A stretch of 64,000 bases of DNA from Veillonella_A intestinalis (GTDB lineage Bacteria; Bacillota; Negativicutes; Veillonellales; Veillonellaceae), in contig NZ_CALPCB010000004.1 in assembly GCF_943192895.1 (NCBI RefSeq), forward strand, positions 130,667 through 194,666. Reading direction: 5' to 3'. The notes beneath the pieces were generated by a model. The model was not told the DNA's origin and did not search any database. It was given only the letters and a program-made list of their open reading frames with translations. This document shows positions 15,088 through 24,966 of this stretch, piece by piece; positions within the stretch are counted from its first letter, which is position 1, and each line of letters begins with the position of its first letter. The translations under genes and the position numbers were made by a program.

Positions 15088-16572
15088 GTGAAAACAGTTC
15101 AAGAAATTATAGATGTAATTAAAGAGGTGACCGTTACAGGGCCCATTGATGTGGCTGTTTCACATATAACAGCTGATTCTCGGGAAGTTAAGCCTGGCAG
15201 CTTGTTTATTTGTTTGACTGGAGCCCATGTTAATGGTCATGATTATATAGCAAAAGCGATTGAAGCCGGTGCAGTGGCCTTACTGGTTTCACAGCCTGTA
15301 GCGGTGCCTGCCCATATAGCCGTTTTAACAGTAGGGGATACTCGTATTGCCATGCAACAATGTGTGCCATTTTTTTATGACTATCCAGGTTGTAAAATGC
15401 GCATGATTGGCGTAACGGGGACTAATGGGAAAACGACAACAACTCATATTATTGGCCATATTTTAAAGGCCCAAGGTTATAAAGTAGGGATTATTGGCAC
15501 TGTCCATGTAATGATTGGCGATAAAACATATCCCATTCACAACACAACCCCCGATGTTGTAGATTTGCAACATATTTTGGCGCGCATGGTAGCTGAAGGT
15601 GTAACTCATTGTATTATGGAAGTATCCTCGCATGCGTTAGCTTTAGGTCGTGTGGCTGGTGTAGAATACGATACGGCTGTATTTACTAACTTAACACAGG
15701 ACCATTTAGATTTTCATAAGACTTTTGAAAACTATTTAGCGGCAAAGTGCAAGTTGTTTGAACAGGTAAGCATGCCTAAGCAGCATAAAACTAATAAAGG
15801 GTCGGTTATTAATATTGACGATCCTTATGGTAAACAAGTGATGGCCAAAAATTCAGCGCCGCTTATTACATATGGCACGAAGGGGCAGGGGACTTTAGAA
15901 GGTGAAAATCTTACAATTACCTCTAAAACGTCTGCTTATGATGTAGTGTACCAAGGAAAGTCATATCCTATTCATATGAGAATTACTGGGCTTTTCAATG
16001 TATATAACACATTAGCCGCTATGGGGGCTTGCTTATTTGAAGGTATTTCCATGGAAGCTATTATTGAGGCCCTAAGTGATTTCACAGCTGTTCCAGGACG
16101 CTTTGAATTAGTAGAAGAAGGACAACCGTTTGCAGTCGTAGTAGACTATGCACATACACCAGATGGTTTGGAAAATATTTTAGAAACAGCGCAAAAGATT
16201 GTTGATAATAAGATTTTAGTTGTCTTTGGTTGTGGTGGTGACCGAGATGCTACTAAGCGACCTATCATGGGGCGTATAGCGGCGCAATATGGTGATAAAA
16301 TTTTTGTAACGTCTGACAATCCTCGTACGGAAGATCCTAATCAGATTGTTGAGCAGGTAGCCGTAGGGGTAAAAGAAGCACTTCGACCAGATTCATCGTA
16401 TGAAATTATTGTAGATCGACGTACTGCTATTCATGAAGCTATTAAGCAAGCTGAAGCTGGCGATGTAGTTATTATTGCTGGTAAAGGACATGAAGATTAT
16501 CAGATTTTGAAAGATAAAACGATTCATTTTGATGATAGAGAAGTAGCACGCGAAGCATTGAAGGAGAGATAA
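15088..16572 (+). CDS. murE: UDP-MurNAc-L-Ala-D-Glu:meso-diaminopimelate ligase
   Basis: The 494-residue cytoplasmic ATP-dependent ligase adds the third amino acid of the peptidoglycan stem. The P-loop is GVTGTNGKTTT near residue 110, with the conserved HDYI region upstream, the MEVSSHAL loop and the VVDYAHTPDGL C-terminal segment. Residues 410-413 are DNPR, the signature for meso-diaminopimelate rather than lysine as substrate. This predicts DAP-type peptidoglycan, as in Negativicutes. It starts at GTG 15088 behind GTGGAGGT and ends 2 bases before murF. Confidence 0.96.
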   Translation: MKTVQEIIDVIKEVTVTGPIDVAVSHITADSREVKPGSLFICLTGAHVNGHDYIAKAIEAGAVALLVSQPVAVPAHIAVLTVGDTRIAMQQCVPFFYDYPGCKMRMIGVTGTNGKTTTTHIIGHILKAQGYKVGIIGTVHVMIGDKTYPIHNTTPDVVDLQHILARMVAEGVTHCIMEVSSHALALGRVAGVEYDTAVFTNLTQDHLDFHKTFENYLAAKCKLFEQVSMPKQHKTNKGSVINIDDPYGKQVMAKNSAPLITYGTKGQGTLEGENLTITSKTSAYDVVYQGKSYPIHMRITGLFNVYNTLAAMGACLFEGISMEAIIEALSDFTAVPGRFELVEEGQPFAVVVDYAHTPDGLENILETAQKIVDNKILVVFGCGGDRDATKRPIMGRIAAQYGDKIFVTSDNPRTEDPNQIVEQVAVGVKEALRPDSSYEIIVDRRTAIHEAIKQAEAGDVVIIAGKGHEDYQILKDKTIHFDDREVAREALKER

Positions 16573-16574
16573 GG

Positions 16575-17951
16575 ATGGCAGAATTTACGCTCCAGGAGGT
16601 GTTAACCGTTACAGGTGGTACCTATGCTGGTGATTCAAAAAAACAAACAATGTTTACGAATGTGTCAACCGATACGCGTACCATTGAAGAAGGCTCTTTG
16701 TTTGTAGCTTTAACCGGTGATACCTTTGATGGCCATGACTTCTTAGAACAGGCCAAATCTAAGGGAGCGTTAGGTGCTTTAGTTGGGAAAGGACGAGGGA
16801 TTAGTGATTTAATCTGCATCGAAGTAGATTCCCCCTTGTTAGCGTATCAACAACTAGCAAATTATCATCGCCGCCGCTTTGCGATTCCTGTAGTAGCTGT
16901 TACTGGTTCATCTGGTAAGACTACGACAAAAGAAATGATTGCTACTGTATTAGAAGCTAAATTTAAAGTGCTTAAAACTGAAAAGAATTTTAATAATGAA
17001 ATTGGCTTACCAAAAACGCTGTTACAATTGACAGAAGAACATGAGGCCTGCGTGGTTGAAATGGGGATGCGAGGCCTAGGCCAAATTGATGAATTAGCTC
17101 GTATTGCTGAACCAACTGTAGGCGTTATTACAAATGTAGGTAATAGTCATATTGAATTGTTAGGTTCTCGGGAAAATATAGGCAAAGCTAAAAGTGAATT
17201 AATTCGTCATATTCCGCCAGAGGGAACAGCTATTTTAAATGAAGATGATGAATTAGTGCGACAAATGGCAACTTTAACGGAAGGTAAGACTATTTTTTAC
17301 GGTATCAAAGAGAATGCTACTGTATCTGGTTTTCAGTTGCGCTATAAAAAAGATGGTATTAAATTTACCTGCCGTTGTTTTGATGAAGTATTTGATATAT
17401 TCTTACCTATGATTGGGGATCATAATGTGTACGATGCGTTAGCCGCTGTTGCTGTAGGTCGTGCATTAGGCGTATCTTCACAAAAAATCACTAAAGCACT
17501 AGGTAGCTTTACTGGCATTCCTATGCGTCAAGAAATAGTTTCTTTTGGAGATATTGTGGCCCTTAACGATGCTTATAATGCGAATCCAGCCTCTATGGCA
17601 GAGTCTATTAAAGCTATGGGGCAATTAGAAGGTAAGCGAAAAATTGCTATGCTAGGGGATATGCTTGAATTAGGGGATTATACCGAAGCGAACCATCGTG
17701 AGATTGGGCGCTTATTAGTAGCTGAAGGTTATGACCAAGTATATACTTTTGGGGAAGCTGCCAAATTTATTGCACGGGAAGCTAAAACAGCAGGTATTCG
17801 GGTAGCTAAAATTTGTGATAGCCATTTAGATATGGTAAATACATACTGGGATGAACGAGCTAAAGGTGACGTAATTTTAGTCAAAGGATCACGAGGCTTA
17901 CGAATGGAGCGCGTAGTTTCTGAATTAAGGGATAGAGAGTCTTTGAAATAG
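16575..17951 (+). CDS. murF: UDP-MurNAc-tripeptide:D-Ala-D-Ala ligase
   Basis: This 458-residue Mur ligase adds D-Ala-D-Ala to complete the pentapeptide. It has the N-terminal STDTRTIEEGSLFVAL motif, the P-loop VTGSSGKTTTKEM near residue 112, EKNFNNEIGLP and the VEMGMRG loop. The C-terminal domain includes LNDAYNANPASM and AMLGDMLELG. It is translated from ATG 16575, 2 bases after murE, so the two are coupled. A 205-bp gap with a terminator-like structure follows, the only large interruption in the cluster. Confidence 0.96.
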   Translation: MAEFTLQEVLTVTGGTYAGDSKKQTMFTNVSTDTRTIEEGSLFVALTGDTFDGHDFLEQAKSKGALGALVGKGRGISDLICIEVDSPLLAYQQLANYHRRRFAIPVVAVTGSSGKTTTKEMIATVLEAKFKVLKTEKNFNNEIGLPKTLLQLTEEHEACVVEMGMRGLGQIDELARIAEPTVGVITNVGNSHIELLGSRENIGKAKSELIRHIPPEGTAILNEDDELVRQMATLTEGKTIFYGIKENATVSGFQLRYKKDGIKFTCRCFDEVFDIFLPMIGDHNVYDALAAVAVGRALGVSSQKITKALGSFTGIPMRQEIVSFGDIVALNDAYNANPASMAESIKAMGQLEGKRKIAMLGDMLELGDYTEANHREIGRLLVAEGYDQVYTFGEAAKFIAREAKTAGIRVAKICDSHLDMVNTYWDERAKGDVILVKGSRGLRMERVVSELRDRESLK

Positions 17952-17994
17952 AGACGATTGTGCATAAAACATAAATAGTAAATGATATTTTTCA

Positions 17995-18062
17995 AAAAGG
18001 TCGAAATCTATTTGCATTACAGCCATAGATGTACTACCATAGATAACGGCCTTTATTTTTTA
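17995..18062 (+). terminator. Branched terminator-like structure between murF and mraY
   Basis: AAAGGTCG pairs with CGGCCTTT (one G-U), enclosing an inner ATCTAT/ATAGAT stem, and is followed by ATTTTTTA. It would reduce or regulate read-through from murF into mraY. A further AAGCCT/AGGCTT hairpin lies at about 18108-18127. Confidence 0.6.
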
Positions 18063-18156
18063 CAGTCCCTTAGCGACTTAGAGGCTATGTTAGTTATGTA
18101 TCTTGCAAGCCTTTGTTAGGAGGCTTTACACTTATCTTTAAGGAGCGATTGTTAGA

Positions 18157-19119
18157 ATGACCATGCAATTATTGTTTGCGTTTATTACAACTTTAGTAAT
18201 AACGTTAGTATTAGGAAAAGTAGGAATCCCTTTGTTACGCCGTTTACATGCGCAGCAGAGCATTCGTGAAGATGGACCACAGGCGCATTTAGCTAAGGCT
18301 GGGACCCCGACTATGGGTGGTCTTTTTATGCTGGCAGCTATGGTGATTAGCGTATTGATATTTTCACCATTTCATATGGCTACTTGGGTATTATTATTTT
18401 TGACATTAGGGCATGGTTTACTGGGCTTCTTAGATGATTTTATTAAATCAGTAAAAAAACGCAATTTAGGTCTTACAGCTAAACAGAAGTTTTTAGGCCA
18501 GATTATTATGTCAGCTATTTTCTGTTATATTGCTACCGAAATATTAGTGATTCCTACAACGGTGTGGATTCCTTTAACTGATATTACTGTTGACTTAGGT
18601 TGGTTCTACTATGTGTTAGTATTTATGATTATTGTAGGCACGACTAATGCTGTTAATTTGACTGATGGCTTAGATGGCTTAGCTTCTGGCACTTCAGCAG
18701 CGGCAGCTATTGCGTATACAGTCATTGGCATGTTGGCCTTTCAAACGAGTGTCGCCTTCTTTGGTATAATTCTTTGTGGTGCTGTATTAGGATTCTTATA
18801 TTTTAATGCAAATCCAGCCAAGGTATTCATGGGGGATACTGGTTCTTTAGCATTAGGCGGTGCTTTTGCAGGCATGGCAATCTTAACTAAGACAGAACTA
18901 TTATTAGTAATTATTGGTGGGATTTTTGTTATGGAAGCACTGTCCGTAATTATTCAAGTTGCTTCTTTTAAGACACGAGGGGTACGCGTGTTTAAGATGA
19001 GTCCGATTCATCACCATTTTGAGTTATCGGGGTGGAGCGAACAAAAAGTGGTATCTCGTTTCTGGCTTGGTAGTTGTGTATTTGCTGTTATTGGTTTATT
19101 GATGTATACATTGCGATAG
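18157..19119 (+). CDS. mraY: Phospho-N-acetylmuramoyl-pentapeptide transferase
   Basis: The 320-residue polytopic membrane enzyme transfers phospho-MurNAc-pentapeptide to undecaprenyl phosphate to make lipid I. It has about ten transmembrane helices. Conserved cytoplasmic motifs are HLAKAGTPTMGG near residues 45-56, GFLDDFIK near 90, VNLTDGLDGLA near 168-178, FMGDTGSLALGG near 224 and PIHHHFELSGWSE near 285. It uses ATG 18157 after AAGGAG. The length is normal. It follows a 205-bp gap instead of the usual tight junction with murF, so it may have separate control. Confidence 0.97.
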   Translation: MTMQLLFAFITTLVITLVLGKVGIPLLRRLHAQQSIREDGPQAHLAKAGTPTMGGLFMLAAMVISVLIFSPFHMATWVLLFLTLGHGLLGFLDDFIKSVKKRNLGLTAKQKFLGQIIMSAIFCYIATEILVIPTTVWIPLTDITVDLGWFYYVLVFMIIVGTTNAVNLTDGLDGLASGTSAAAAIAYTVIGMLAFQTSVAFFGIILCGAVLGFLYFNANPAKVFMGDTGSLALGGAFAGMAILTKTELLLVIIGGIFVMEALSVIIQVASFKTRGVRVFKMSPIHHHFELSGWSEQKVVSRFWLGSCVFAVIGLLMYTLR

Positions 19120-19131
19120 GTAGGCGTTATT

Positions 19132-20529
19132 ATGGAGTACAAGGGAAAACGAATTTTAGTACTGGGAGCAGGGCGCAGTGGGATTGGCGCGGCCCATGTA
19201 CTCGGCCTATTAGGGGCTCAAGTGGTGTTAAATGATTATAAAGACGTGACTTTAACTGCTGCTGAAAAAACGCTGTTAGCGCAAGGTCATGTAACCATTA
19301 TTACAGGGCGCCAAGATGAAGATTTATTGGCTAATGTAGATCGCATTGTTGTGTCCCCAGGGATTGCTTTGACGATTCCTATTTTGGTGGCTGCTAAACA
19401 ACGAGGTATAGATATTGTAGGAGAAGTAGAAGTGGCCTATGATATTTCCAAAGCACCTATTTTAGGGGTAACTGGCACAAATGGCAAAACTACAACAACT
19501 ACCTTATTAGGTGAAGTTATGGCGCAAACGGGCAAACCAATTAAAGTTGGTGGCAATATAGGAGCCTCTTTGAGTGAAGCTGCTTATGAAATTTCGGATG
19601 ATGGGTATTTAATCGCTGAATTATCTAGTTATCAGTTAGAAACAGTGAAGACTTTTAAGCCTGTAGGTGCGTTAGTGTTAAATATTACACCAGACCATTT
19701 ACAACGGCATAAAACTATGGAAGCTTATCAAGCGGCGAAAGAACAAATTTTTATGCATCAAACGGCGAGTGATTGTACGGTGCTTAATGTGGATGATCCC
19801 TTAGTAGCTAGTATGCAAACACGTGTACCGGGCAAAGTACTTTGCATCAGTCAGAACCATAGTGTGACGGATGGAGCGTATTTTGAAAATGGTCAGTGCT
19901 ATGCAGTGCGCCAAGGTGTAGCTGAATTAATCATCGGAACAGATGAGATTCAATTACCAGGCCGTCACAATATTGAAAATATTTTGGCGGTTATTGCTTT
20001 GGCCTATGAGTTAGGCGTATCAGCTATGCAACTCCATACTGTAATTGCACAGTTTACTGGGGTAGAACATCGGTTAGAACCAGTAGCTCATATTGCTGGA
20101 GCTAGTTATTTTAATGATTCGAAGGCAACGAATACAGACTCTGCCATTAAAGCCATTGAAGCTTTTAAAGAGCCTATTATTTTATTAGCTGGGGGTCATG
20201 ATAAAATGACTGATTTAAGTGAGTTTATGCAACTCGTTAAGGCGCGTGTTCGTGATTTAATCTTAATGGGGGAAGCGGCTCAACGTTTTGCTGAGGCAGC
20301 GAAAGCAGCTGGGGTAACGAATGTTTATCAAGTTCGTTCTATGGCGGAAGCTGTAGCTAAAGGGTATGAACTAGCTAAGCCTGGGGACGTTGTTCTTCTA
20401 TCGCCAGCTTGTTCTAGTTTTGACTGGTATCATTGTTTTGAAGAACGAGGCGATGATTTTAAAAATGAAGTATATGCTCTAAAAGAATTAGTTGAATCAA
20501 CAGTAGAGAAGAAAGGGTCATTGTCATGA
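19132..20529 (+). CDS. murD: UDP-MurNAc-L-Ala:D-glutamate ligase
   Basis: This 465-residue ligase adds D-glutamate to UDP-MurNAc-L-alanine. Features are the N-terminal VLGAGRSGIGAA Rossmann loop, the P-loop GVTGTNGKTTTTTLLG near residue 115, AELSSYQLE, and the ITPDHLQRH and NDSKATNTDS motifs. It closes with LLSPACSSFDWYHCFEERGDDF-type MurD signature residues (LSPACSSFD). It lies 12 bp after mraY, and its stop overlaps the murG ATG by four bases. The usual ftsW between murD and murG is missing. Confidence 0.96.
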   Translation: MEYKGKRILVLGAGRSGIGAAHVLGLLGAQVVLNDYKDVTLTAAEKTLLAQGHVTIITGRQDEDLLANVDRIVVSPGIALTIPILVAAKQRGIDIVGEVEVAYDISKAPILGVTGTNGKTTTTTLLGEVMAQTGKPIKVGGNIGASLSEAAYEISDDGYLIAELSSYQLETVKTFKPVGALVLNITPDHLQRHKTMEAYQAAKEQIFMHQTASDCTVLNVDDPLVASMQTRVPGKVLCISQNHSVTDGAYFENGQCYAVRQGVAELIIGTDEIQLPGRHNIENILAVIALAYELGVSAMQLHTVIAQFTGVEHRLEPVAHIAGASYFNDSKATNTDSAIKAIEAFKEPIILLAGGHDKMTDLSEFMQLVKARVRDLILMGEAAQRFAEAAKAAGVTNVYQVRSMAEAVAKGYELAKPGDVVLLSPACSSFDWYHCFEERGDDFKNEVYALKELVESTVEKKGSLS

Positions 20530-21632
20530 AGCGTATAATTATTTCCGGTGGTGGCACTGGAGGGCATATTTATCCAGCCATTACGATTTATAAAGAAATA
20601 GCGTCCATGACAGAGGCTGAGTTTCTTTATATTGGTACTGAAAAGGGCTTGGAAGCTACTTTAGTACCTAAAGAAGGAATTCCTTTTAAAACATTGCCCG
20701 TAGAAGGGTTAAATCGCAATCTTTCGTTCCGTGCCTTGTTAACTTTGGGTAAAACATTAGGTTCTTTAGTAAAGGCCAATCGTATTATTTCAGAATTTAA
20801 ACCAGACATTGTCATTGGTACGGGTGGCTATGTATGTGGTCCTATTTTGTTAGCTGCTGCTTTACGGCATGTGCCTACTTTAATTCAGGAACAAAATACG
20901 ATTGGTGGCATCACTAATAAAATTTTAAGCCGCTTTGTAGATGTAGTAGCCGTTGGTTTTGCAGAGGCTGAAAAGGCTTTTGAAGGGGCTAAACGGATTG
21001 TTTATACAGGCAATCCTGTACGACCAGAGGTGCTTGTAGATACGCGGGCAACGGGACGCGCCTTCTTTAATCTCAAAGAGGACGAATTTGCAGTGTTAAT
21101 TGCTGGTGGTTCTCGCGGAGCTCGTAGTATTAATACAGCTATGATAGAGGTGCATAAGTATTTTAAAAATCGTAAAGGCATTAAGCTAATTCATGTAACA
21201 GGTACTGGTGAATATGAGCGTGTATTGTCTGCTTTAGGCATTGAGGATGGTCAAGCTTATAGCGATACGTCAGTGATTTTGCCATATTTACATGAAATGC
21301 CAAAAGCTTTAGCAGCTGCTGACTTAGCAGTGTTCCGTGCAGGGGCTGTAGGGTTAGCTGAATTAACAGTAAGAGGCATTCCCTCTATTTTAATTCCTTA
21401 TCCCTATGCGGCTGAAGATCACCAAACCTATAATGCGCGAGCTTTAGTAAGTACTGGAGCAGCGCGTATGATAGTGGATAAAATGTTACAAGGAAATGAT
21501 TTAATTGGGGAAATTGAATTTTTTATGGAAAATCCAGCGGAGCGTGCTCGTATGTCTGTAGCGGCCAAATCACTAGGCAAGCCACAGGCCGCACATGATA
21601 TAGCTCAATTAGCCCTAGATATTGCAAAATAA
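20526..21632 (+). CDS. murG: UDP-GlcNAc:lipid I GlcNAc transferase
   Basis: The 368-residue GT28-family transferase works at the inner face of the membrane to make lipid II. It begins with IISGGGTGGHIYPAI, the glycine-rich lipid I-binding loop. It has the conserved GTGGYVCGP and QEQNTIGG motifs, a second glycine-rich loop (IAGGSRGARSIN) and the donor-binding FRAGAVGLAELTVRGIPSI region. The ATGA overlap with murD indicates coupled translation. Length is normal. Confidence 0.96.
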   Translation: MKRIIISGGGTGGHIYPAITIYKEIASMTEAEFLYIGTEKGLEATLVPKEGIPFKTLPVEGLNRNLSFRALLTLGKTLGSLVKANRIISEFKPDIVIGTGGYVCGPILLAAALRHVPTLIQEQNTIGGITNKILSRFVDVVAVGFAEAEKAFEGAKRIVYTGNPVRPEVLVDTRATGRAFFNLKEDEFAVLIAGGSRGARSINTAMIEVHKYFKNRKGIKLIHVTGTGEYERVLSALGIEDGQAYSDTSVILPYLHEMPKALAAADLAVFRAGAVGLAELTVRGIPSILIPYPYAAEDHQTYNARALVSTGAARMIVDKMLQGNDLIGEIEFFMENPAERARMSVAAKSLGKPQAAHDIAQLALDIAK

Positions 21633-21653
21633 ATTATAAGGAGCGATTAGACC

Positions 21654-23027
21654 ATGCTAGATGGTATTCATAAAATACATCTCATTGGCATTGCTGGCTC
21701 AGGAATGAGAGCTATTGCCAATATATTAATCAGTCAAGGTTTTGACGTATCTGGTTCTGATATTCAAGAATCAGCAGTAACTGAACGATTTCGTAAGATG
21801 GGCGCCACCATTCATATTGGTCATAATGCAGAGTATGTAAATGGGGTAGACGCTGTAGTTCGCTCAACGGCTATTCATGAGGATAATCCTGAATTAGTAG
21901 CAGCTAAAGCGCAGCACATTCTTATTTTACATCGTTCTGATATTGTAAAGGCGGTATTGGATATTACAAAGGGGATTGCTGTAGCCGGTGCTCATGGTAA
22001 GACAACTACGACTTCTATGTTAGGCCAAATCTTTGTGGAAGCAGGACTAGATCCTACTGTTATTATTGGCGGTGAAGTAGATTATTTAGGTGGTAGCAGT
22101 CAGTGGGGACAGGGCGAATACAGTATTGCTGAGGCCGATGAAAGTGATGGATCTTTCTTAAAATTGAATCCTCATGAAATCGTCATCACTAACATTGAAA
22201 ATGATCATATGGACCATTATGGGACGATGGAAAATTTATTAGTTGCCTTTGGTGAATTTGTTGGTAAGTTACCTGATATTGGTGTTGCTGTTGTATGTGG
22301 TGATAATTCAAATATTCAACAGATAATGACACAAGTGGATCGTCAGTTTATCACCTATGGCTTAGAGTCAAGCAATGAATATACTGTACAGAATATTCGT
22401 TATGAAAAAGGTATTTTAGTGTATGATGCCTATCATACGTCTGAACATATAGCTACAGTTCGTTTAAAAGTGCCTGGTACACATAATGTGCTTAACTCTC
22501 TAGGGGCTTTAGTTATGGCTATTCGCTGTGGCATTCCTGTTGAGGTTGCAGTTGCTGGTTTAGCAAAATTTACAGGTGCTAAACGTCGTTTTGAAACGAA
22601 GGGACACAGTCATGATGTGTGGGTTGTCGATGATTATGCCCATCATCCAACTGAGATTGCCGCTACCTTAGGGGCCGCTAAAGCTTTGGAATCTCATCGT
22701 GTAGTTTGTGTATTCCAGCCTCATCGTTTCACTCGAACAAATCTATTGTTAAAGGAATTTGGTCAGGCTTTTCAAAAAGCCGATGTGCTGTTTATTACTG
22801 ACATTTATAGTGCTGGCGAAGACCCTATAGAGGGGATTGATGGACAATCTATTCCTAAGATGGTAGAGGCAACTACTGGGCAGACCGTGCATTATATTGC
22901 TAATGTAGAGGATGTACCGCAAGTAGTAAAAGCTGTATTGCAGCCTAATGATTTAGTCATTACTATGGGGGCTGGCAGTATTAGTCAATACGGTCCTAAG
23001 TTGTTAGCAGCATTAGAAGAGGAATAA
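21654..23027 (+). CDS. murC: UDP-MurNAc:L-alanine ligase
   Basis: This 457-residue ligase attaches the first stem amino acid, L-alanine, to UDP-MurNAc. It shows the HLIGIAGSGMRAIA N-terminal motif, the P-loop GAHGKTTTTSMLG near residue 113, EADESDGSF, and ENDHMDHYG. The C-terminal domain has DDYAHHPTEIAATL and FQPHRFTRT. It is 21 bp after murG and 2 bp before ddl. Together with MurD, MurE, MurF and Ddl it completes the cytoplasmic branch except MurA and MurB. Confidence 0.96.
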   Translation: MLDGIHKIHLIGIAGSGMRAIANILISQGFDVSGSDIQESAVTERFRKMGATIHIGHNAEYVNGVDAVVRSTAIHEDNPELVAAKAQHILILHRSDIVKAVLDITKGIAVAGAHGKTTTTSMLGQIFVEAGLDPTVIIGGEVDYLGGSSQWGQGEYSIAEADESDGSFLKLNPHEIVITNIENDHMDHYGTMENLLVAFGEFVGKLPDIGVAVVCGDNSNIQQIMTQVDRQFITYGLESSNEYTVQNIRYEKGILVYDAYHTSEHIATVRLKVPGTHNVLNSLGALVMAIRCGIPVEVAVAGLAKFTGAKRRFETKGHSHDVWVVDDYAHHPTEIAATLGAAKALESHRVVCVFQPHRFTRTNLLLKEFGQAFQKADVLFITDIYSAGEDPIEGIDGQSIPKMVEATTGQTVHYIANVEDVPQVVKAVLQPNDLVITMGAGSISQYGPKLLAALEEE

Positions 23028-23029
23028 TC

Positions 23030-23962
23030 ATGAAGGATAAACAAATTATCGTATTAATGGGTGGTCCATCGAAAGAGGCAGAAGTTTCACGGCGTACCGG
23101 TGAATCCATTGCTCATGCTTTAGATGGTCTTGGCTATAAAGTTAAAACCCTAGAATTAGTACCAGAACAAGTATTGCAAGATATTAAAGCCCTTAAGGGC
23201 GATGTTGTATTTAATGCATTACATGGTAAGTTTGGGGAAGATGGTGCGTTACAAGGATTACTTGAAATGGCAGGCATCCCTTATACGGGCTCAGGTATTA
23301 TGGCTCAAGCCGTAGGGATGAATAAGAAAATTAGTAAAGATGTTTTTGTTGGATCCCAGATTCCAACAGCACAAGCGGTATCATATAATCATGAACAGCA
23401 AAGTGAAGATGTTATTATAGCGCATATTAAGGCTAATTTTACGTACCCAGTTGTATTAAAACCGGCTACACAAGGTTCTAGTATTGGTGTAGTTATTGTT
23501 CGTCAAGAAACAGAGTTAGCAGCAGCGGTAAAAGAAGCGTTAGTTTTTGACCATATTTTAGTGGTTGAACAGTATTTAGATGGTCGTGAATTTACTGTGT
23601 CTGTATTAGATGGTAAAGCCTTGCCAGTGATTGAAATTCGCCCTCATTCTGGGGAATATGATTATGCTTCAAAGTATACGACTGGCGCAACCGATTATTT
23701 AGTGCCTGCACCAATTGATGAAAAGTTAACGGCTAGAATGCAATCCATTGGTGAAACTGTTTATAATGAATTACAATGTAGCGGTGTTATCCGTGTTGAT
23801 ATTATGACCAATAGCGCAGGTGAGCCATTTGTTTTAGAGTATAATACAGTGCCTGGTATGACGGCTACATCTTTGGTACCTAAGGCAGCTAATGCTATGG
23901 GGATTGATTTTCCAACCTTATGTGAAAAGATTTTATTATCTGCTGGTTTAGGTAAGTTTTAA
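23030..23962 (+). CDS. ddl: D-alanine--D-alanine ligase
   Basis: The 310-residue ATP-grasp enzyme makes the D-Ala-D-Ala dipeptide used by MurF. It has the LMGGPSKEAEVSRRTG N-terminal loop with the catalytic Glu, NALHGKFGEDGALQG, and the ATP-binding VLKPATQGSSIGV strand. It also has EQYLDGREFTV and the metal and substrate motif EYNTVPGMTATS. The length is that of the DdlB type found in dcw clusters. ATG 23030 lies 2 bp after murC. Confidence 0.96.
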   Translation: MKDKQIIVLMGGPSKEAEVSRRTGESIAHALDGLGYKVKTLELVPEQVLQDIKALKGDVVFNALHGKFGEDGALQGLLEMAGIPYTGSGIMAQAVGMNKKISKDVFVGSQIPTAQAVSYNHEQQSEDVIIAHIKANFTYPVVLKPATQGSSIGVVIVRQETELAAAVKEALVFDHILVVEQYLDGREFTVSVLDGKALPVIEIRPHSGEYDYASKYTTGATDYLVPAPIDEKLTARMQSIGETVYNELQCSGVIRVDIMTNSAGEPFVLEYNTVPGMTATSLVPKAANAMGIDFPTLCEKILLSAGLGKF

Positions 23963-23982
23963 TTAAATGTGGAGATAACAAG

Positions 23983-24945
23983 ATGAACGGAGAGACTCGT
24001 CAGTATTCATCTAGTTCAAATCAGCATATGCACAAAGGGCCCAATGAAACTAATTGGTCTCATTGGGCTGAGCAAAATAGTGATGATGTTGTAAAACCAA
24101 ACCCTCAATCTCGCTTTATACCGCCACAGTCATCAGAGTTTGGTCAGTTGCATGATTTTCATCAGCCTAATGAGTTTGGCACTTATCAAGATGATATGGG
24201 TGGTTCTGGCAATTCAGAGGAACCGCCAGGCCCACCAAAACGACCTCATGCTTGGCGACGACGTGTTGTTTGGGGTGGTGGGGCGCTACTAATTATTTGG
24301 GCGCTATTATTTATGCTGCCTATTCCTTTTGGTACAATCCAAGTAGTCGGTAGTGATAAAGTGACGGTGTCTGATGTAATGGCAGCTGGTAATATTCGCT
24401 ATCCTGTAAATTTATTACAGATTAATAGTGGGCAATTGGAAGAACGCTTACAACATGATTTACGCGTGGAAACAGCTAAAGTTACCTATGTATTACCTTT
24501 GACTTTACAAGTAAATATAACGGAACGTCAGGCTGCAGCTGTAGTGGCGACTCAATTTGGTTTTGCCACTTTAGATTCATCTGGGCGTGTTATTAATTTA
24601 GGACCAGCTATTGAAGATACATCCGCGCCCATTATTTCCGGAATTAAATTAGGAAATGTATTATTGGGAGATATGATTGATGTAGCTGTTATCAAAGGGA
24701 CATTAACATATTTAGGTTCTATTAGTGCAGAGGGGCGTAAACAAATTGCTGAAATTAATGTAGGGGACACGCAACAATTAATTGCTTATACGGTAGATGG
24801 TTTACCATTGCACTTGGGGGATACGAGTGAACTAGATAAAAAAGGGCCTTTATCAGAAAATATGCTGCGAGATGTAAAGGCTCGTGGAGTAGCAGCACAA
24901 TATTTAGATGTGAATGTAAAGGCGCCCTTTATTAAGACGCCTTAA
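23983..24945 (+). CDS. divIB: Division protein DivIB/FtsQ
   Basis: The 320-residue bitopic protein has a long hydrophilic Pro/Ser/Asn-rich cytoplasmic segment (about 1-90). A basic stop (RPHAWRRRVVW) and one transmembrane helix at about 98-115 come next. An extracytoplasmic POTRA domain follows (PFGTIQVVGSDKVTVSDV onward), then the FtsQ beta domain. DivIB recruits FtsL and the septal synthase. Assignment is by topology, the POTRA motif and position after ddl, where ftsQ lies in many clusters. The N-terminal tail is longer than in B. subtilis DivIB. Confidence 0.88.
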   Translation: MNGETRQYSSSSNQHMHKGPNETNWSHWAEQNSDDVVKPNPQSRFIPPQSSEFGQLHDFHQPNEFGTYQDDMGGSGNSEEPPGPPKRPHAWRRRVVWGGGALLIIWALLFMLPIPFGTIQVVGSDKVTVSDVMAAGNIRYPVNLLQINSGQLEERLQHDLRVETAKVTYVLPLTLQVNITERQAAAVVATQFGFATLDSSGRVINLGPAIEDTSAPIISGIKLGNVLLGDMIDVAVIKGTLTYLGSISAEGRKQIAEINVGDTQQLIAYTVDGLPLHLGDTSELDKKGPLSENMLRDVKARGVAAQYLDVNVKAPFIKTP

Positions 24946-24966
24946 TATAATAATGGAAGAGGAAGC

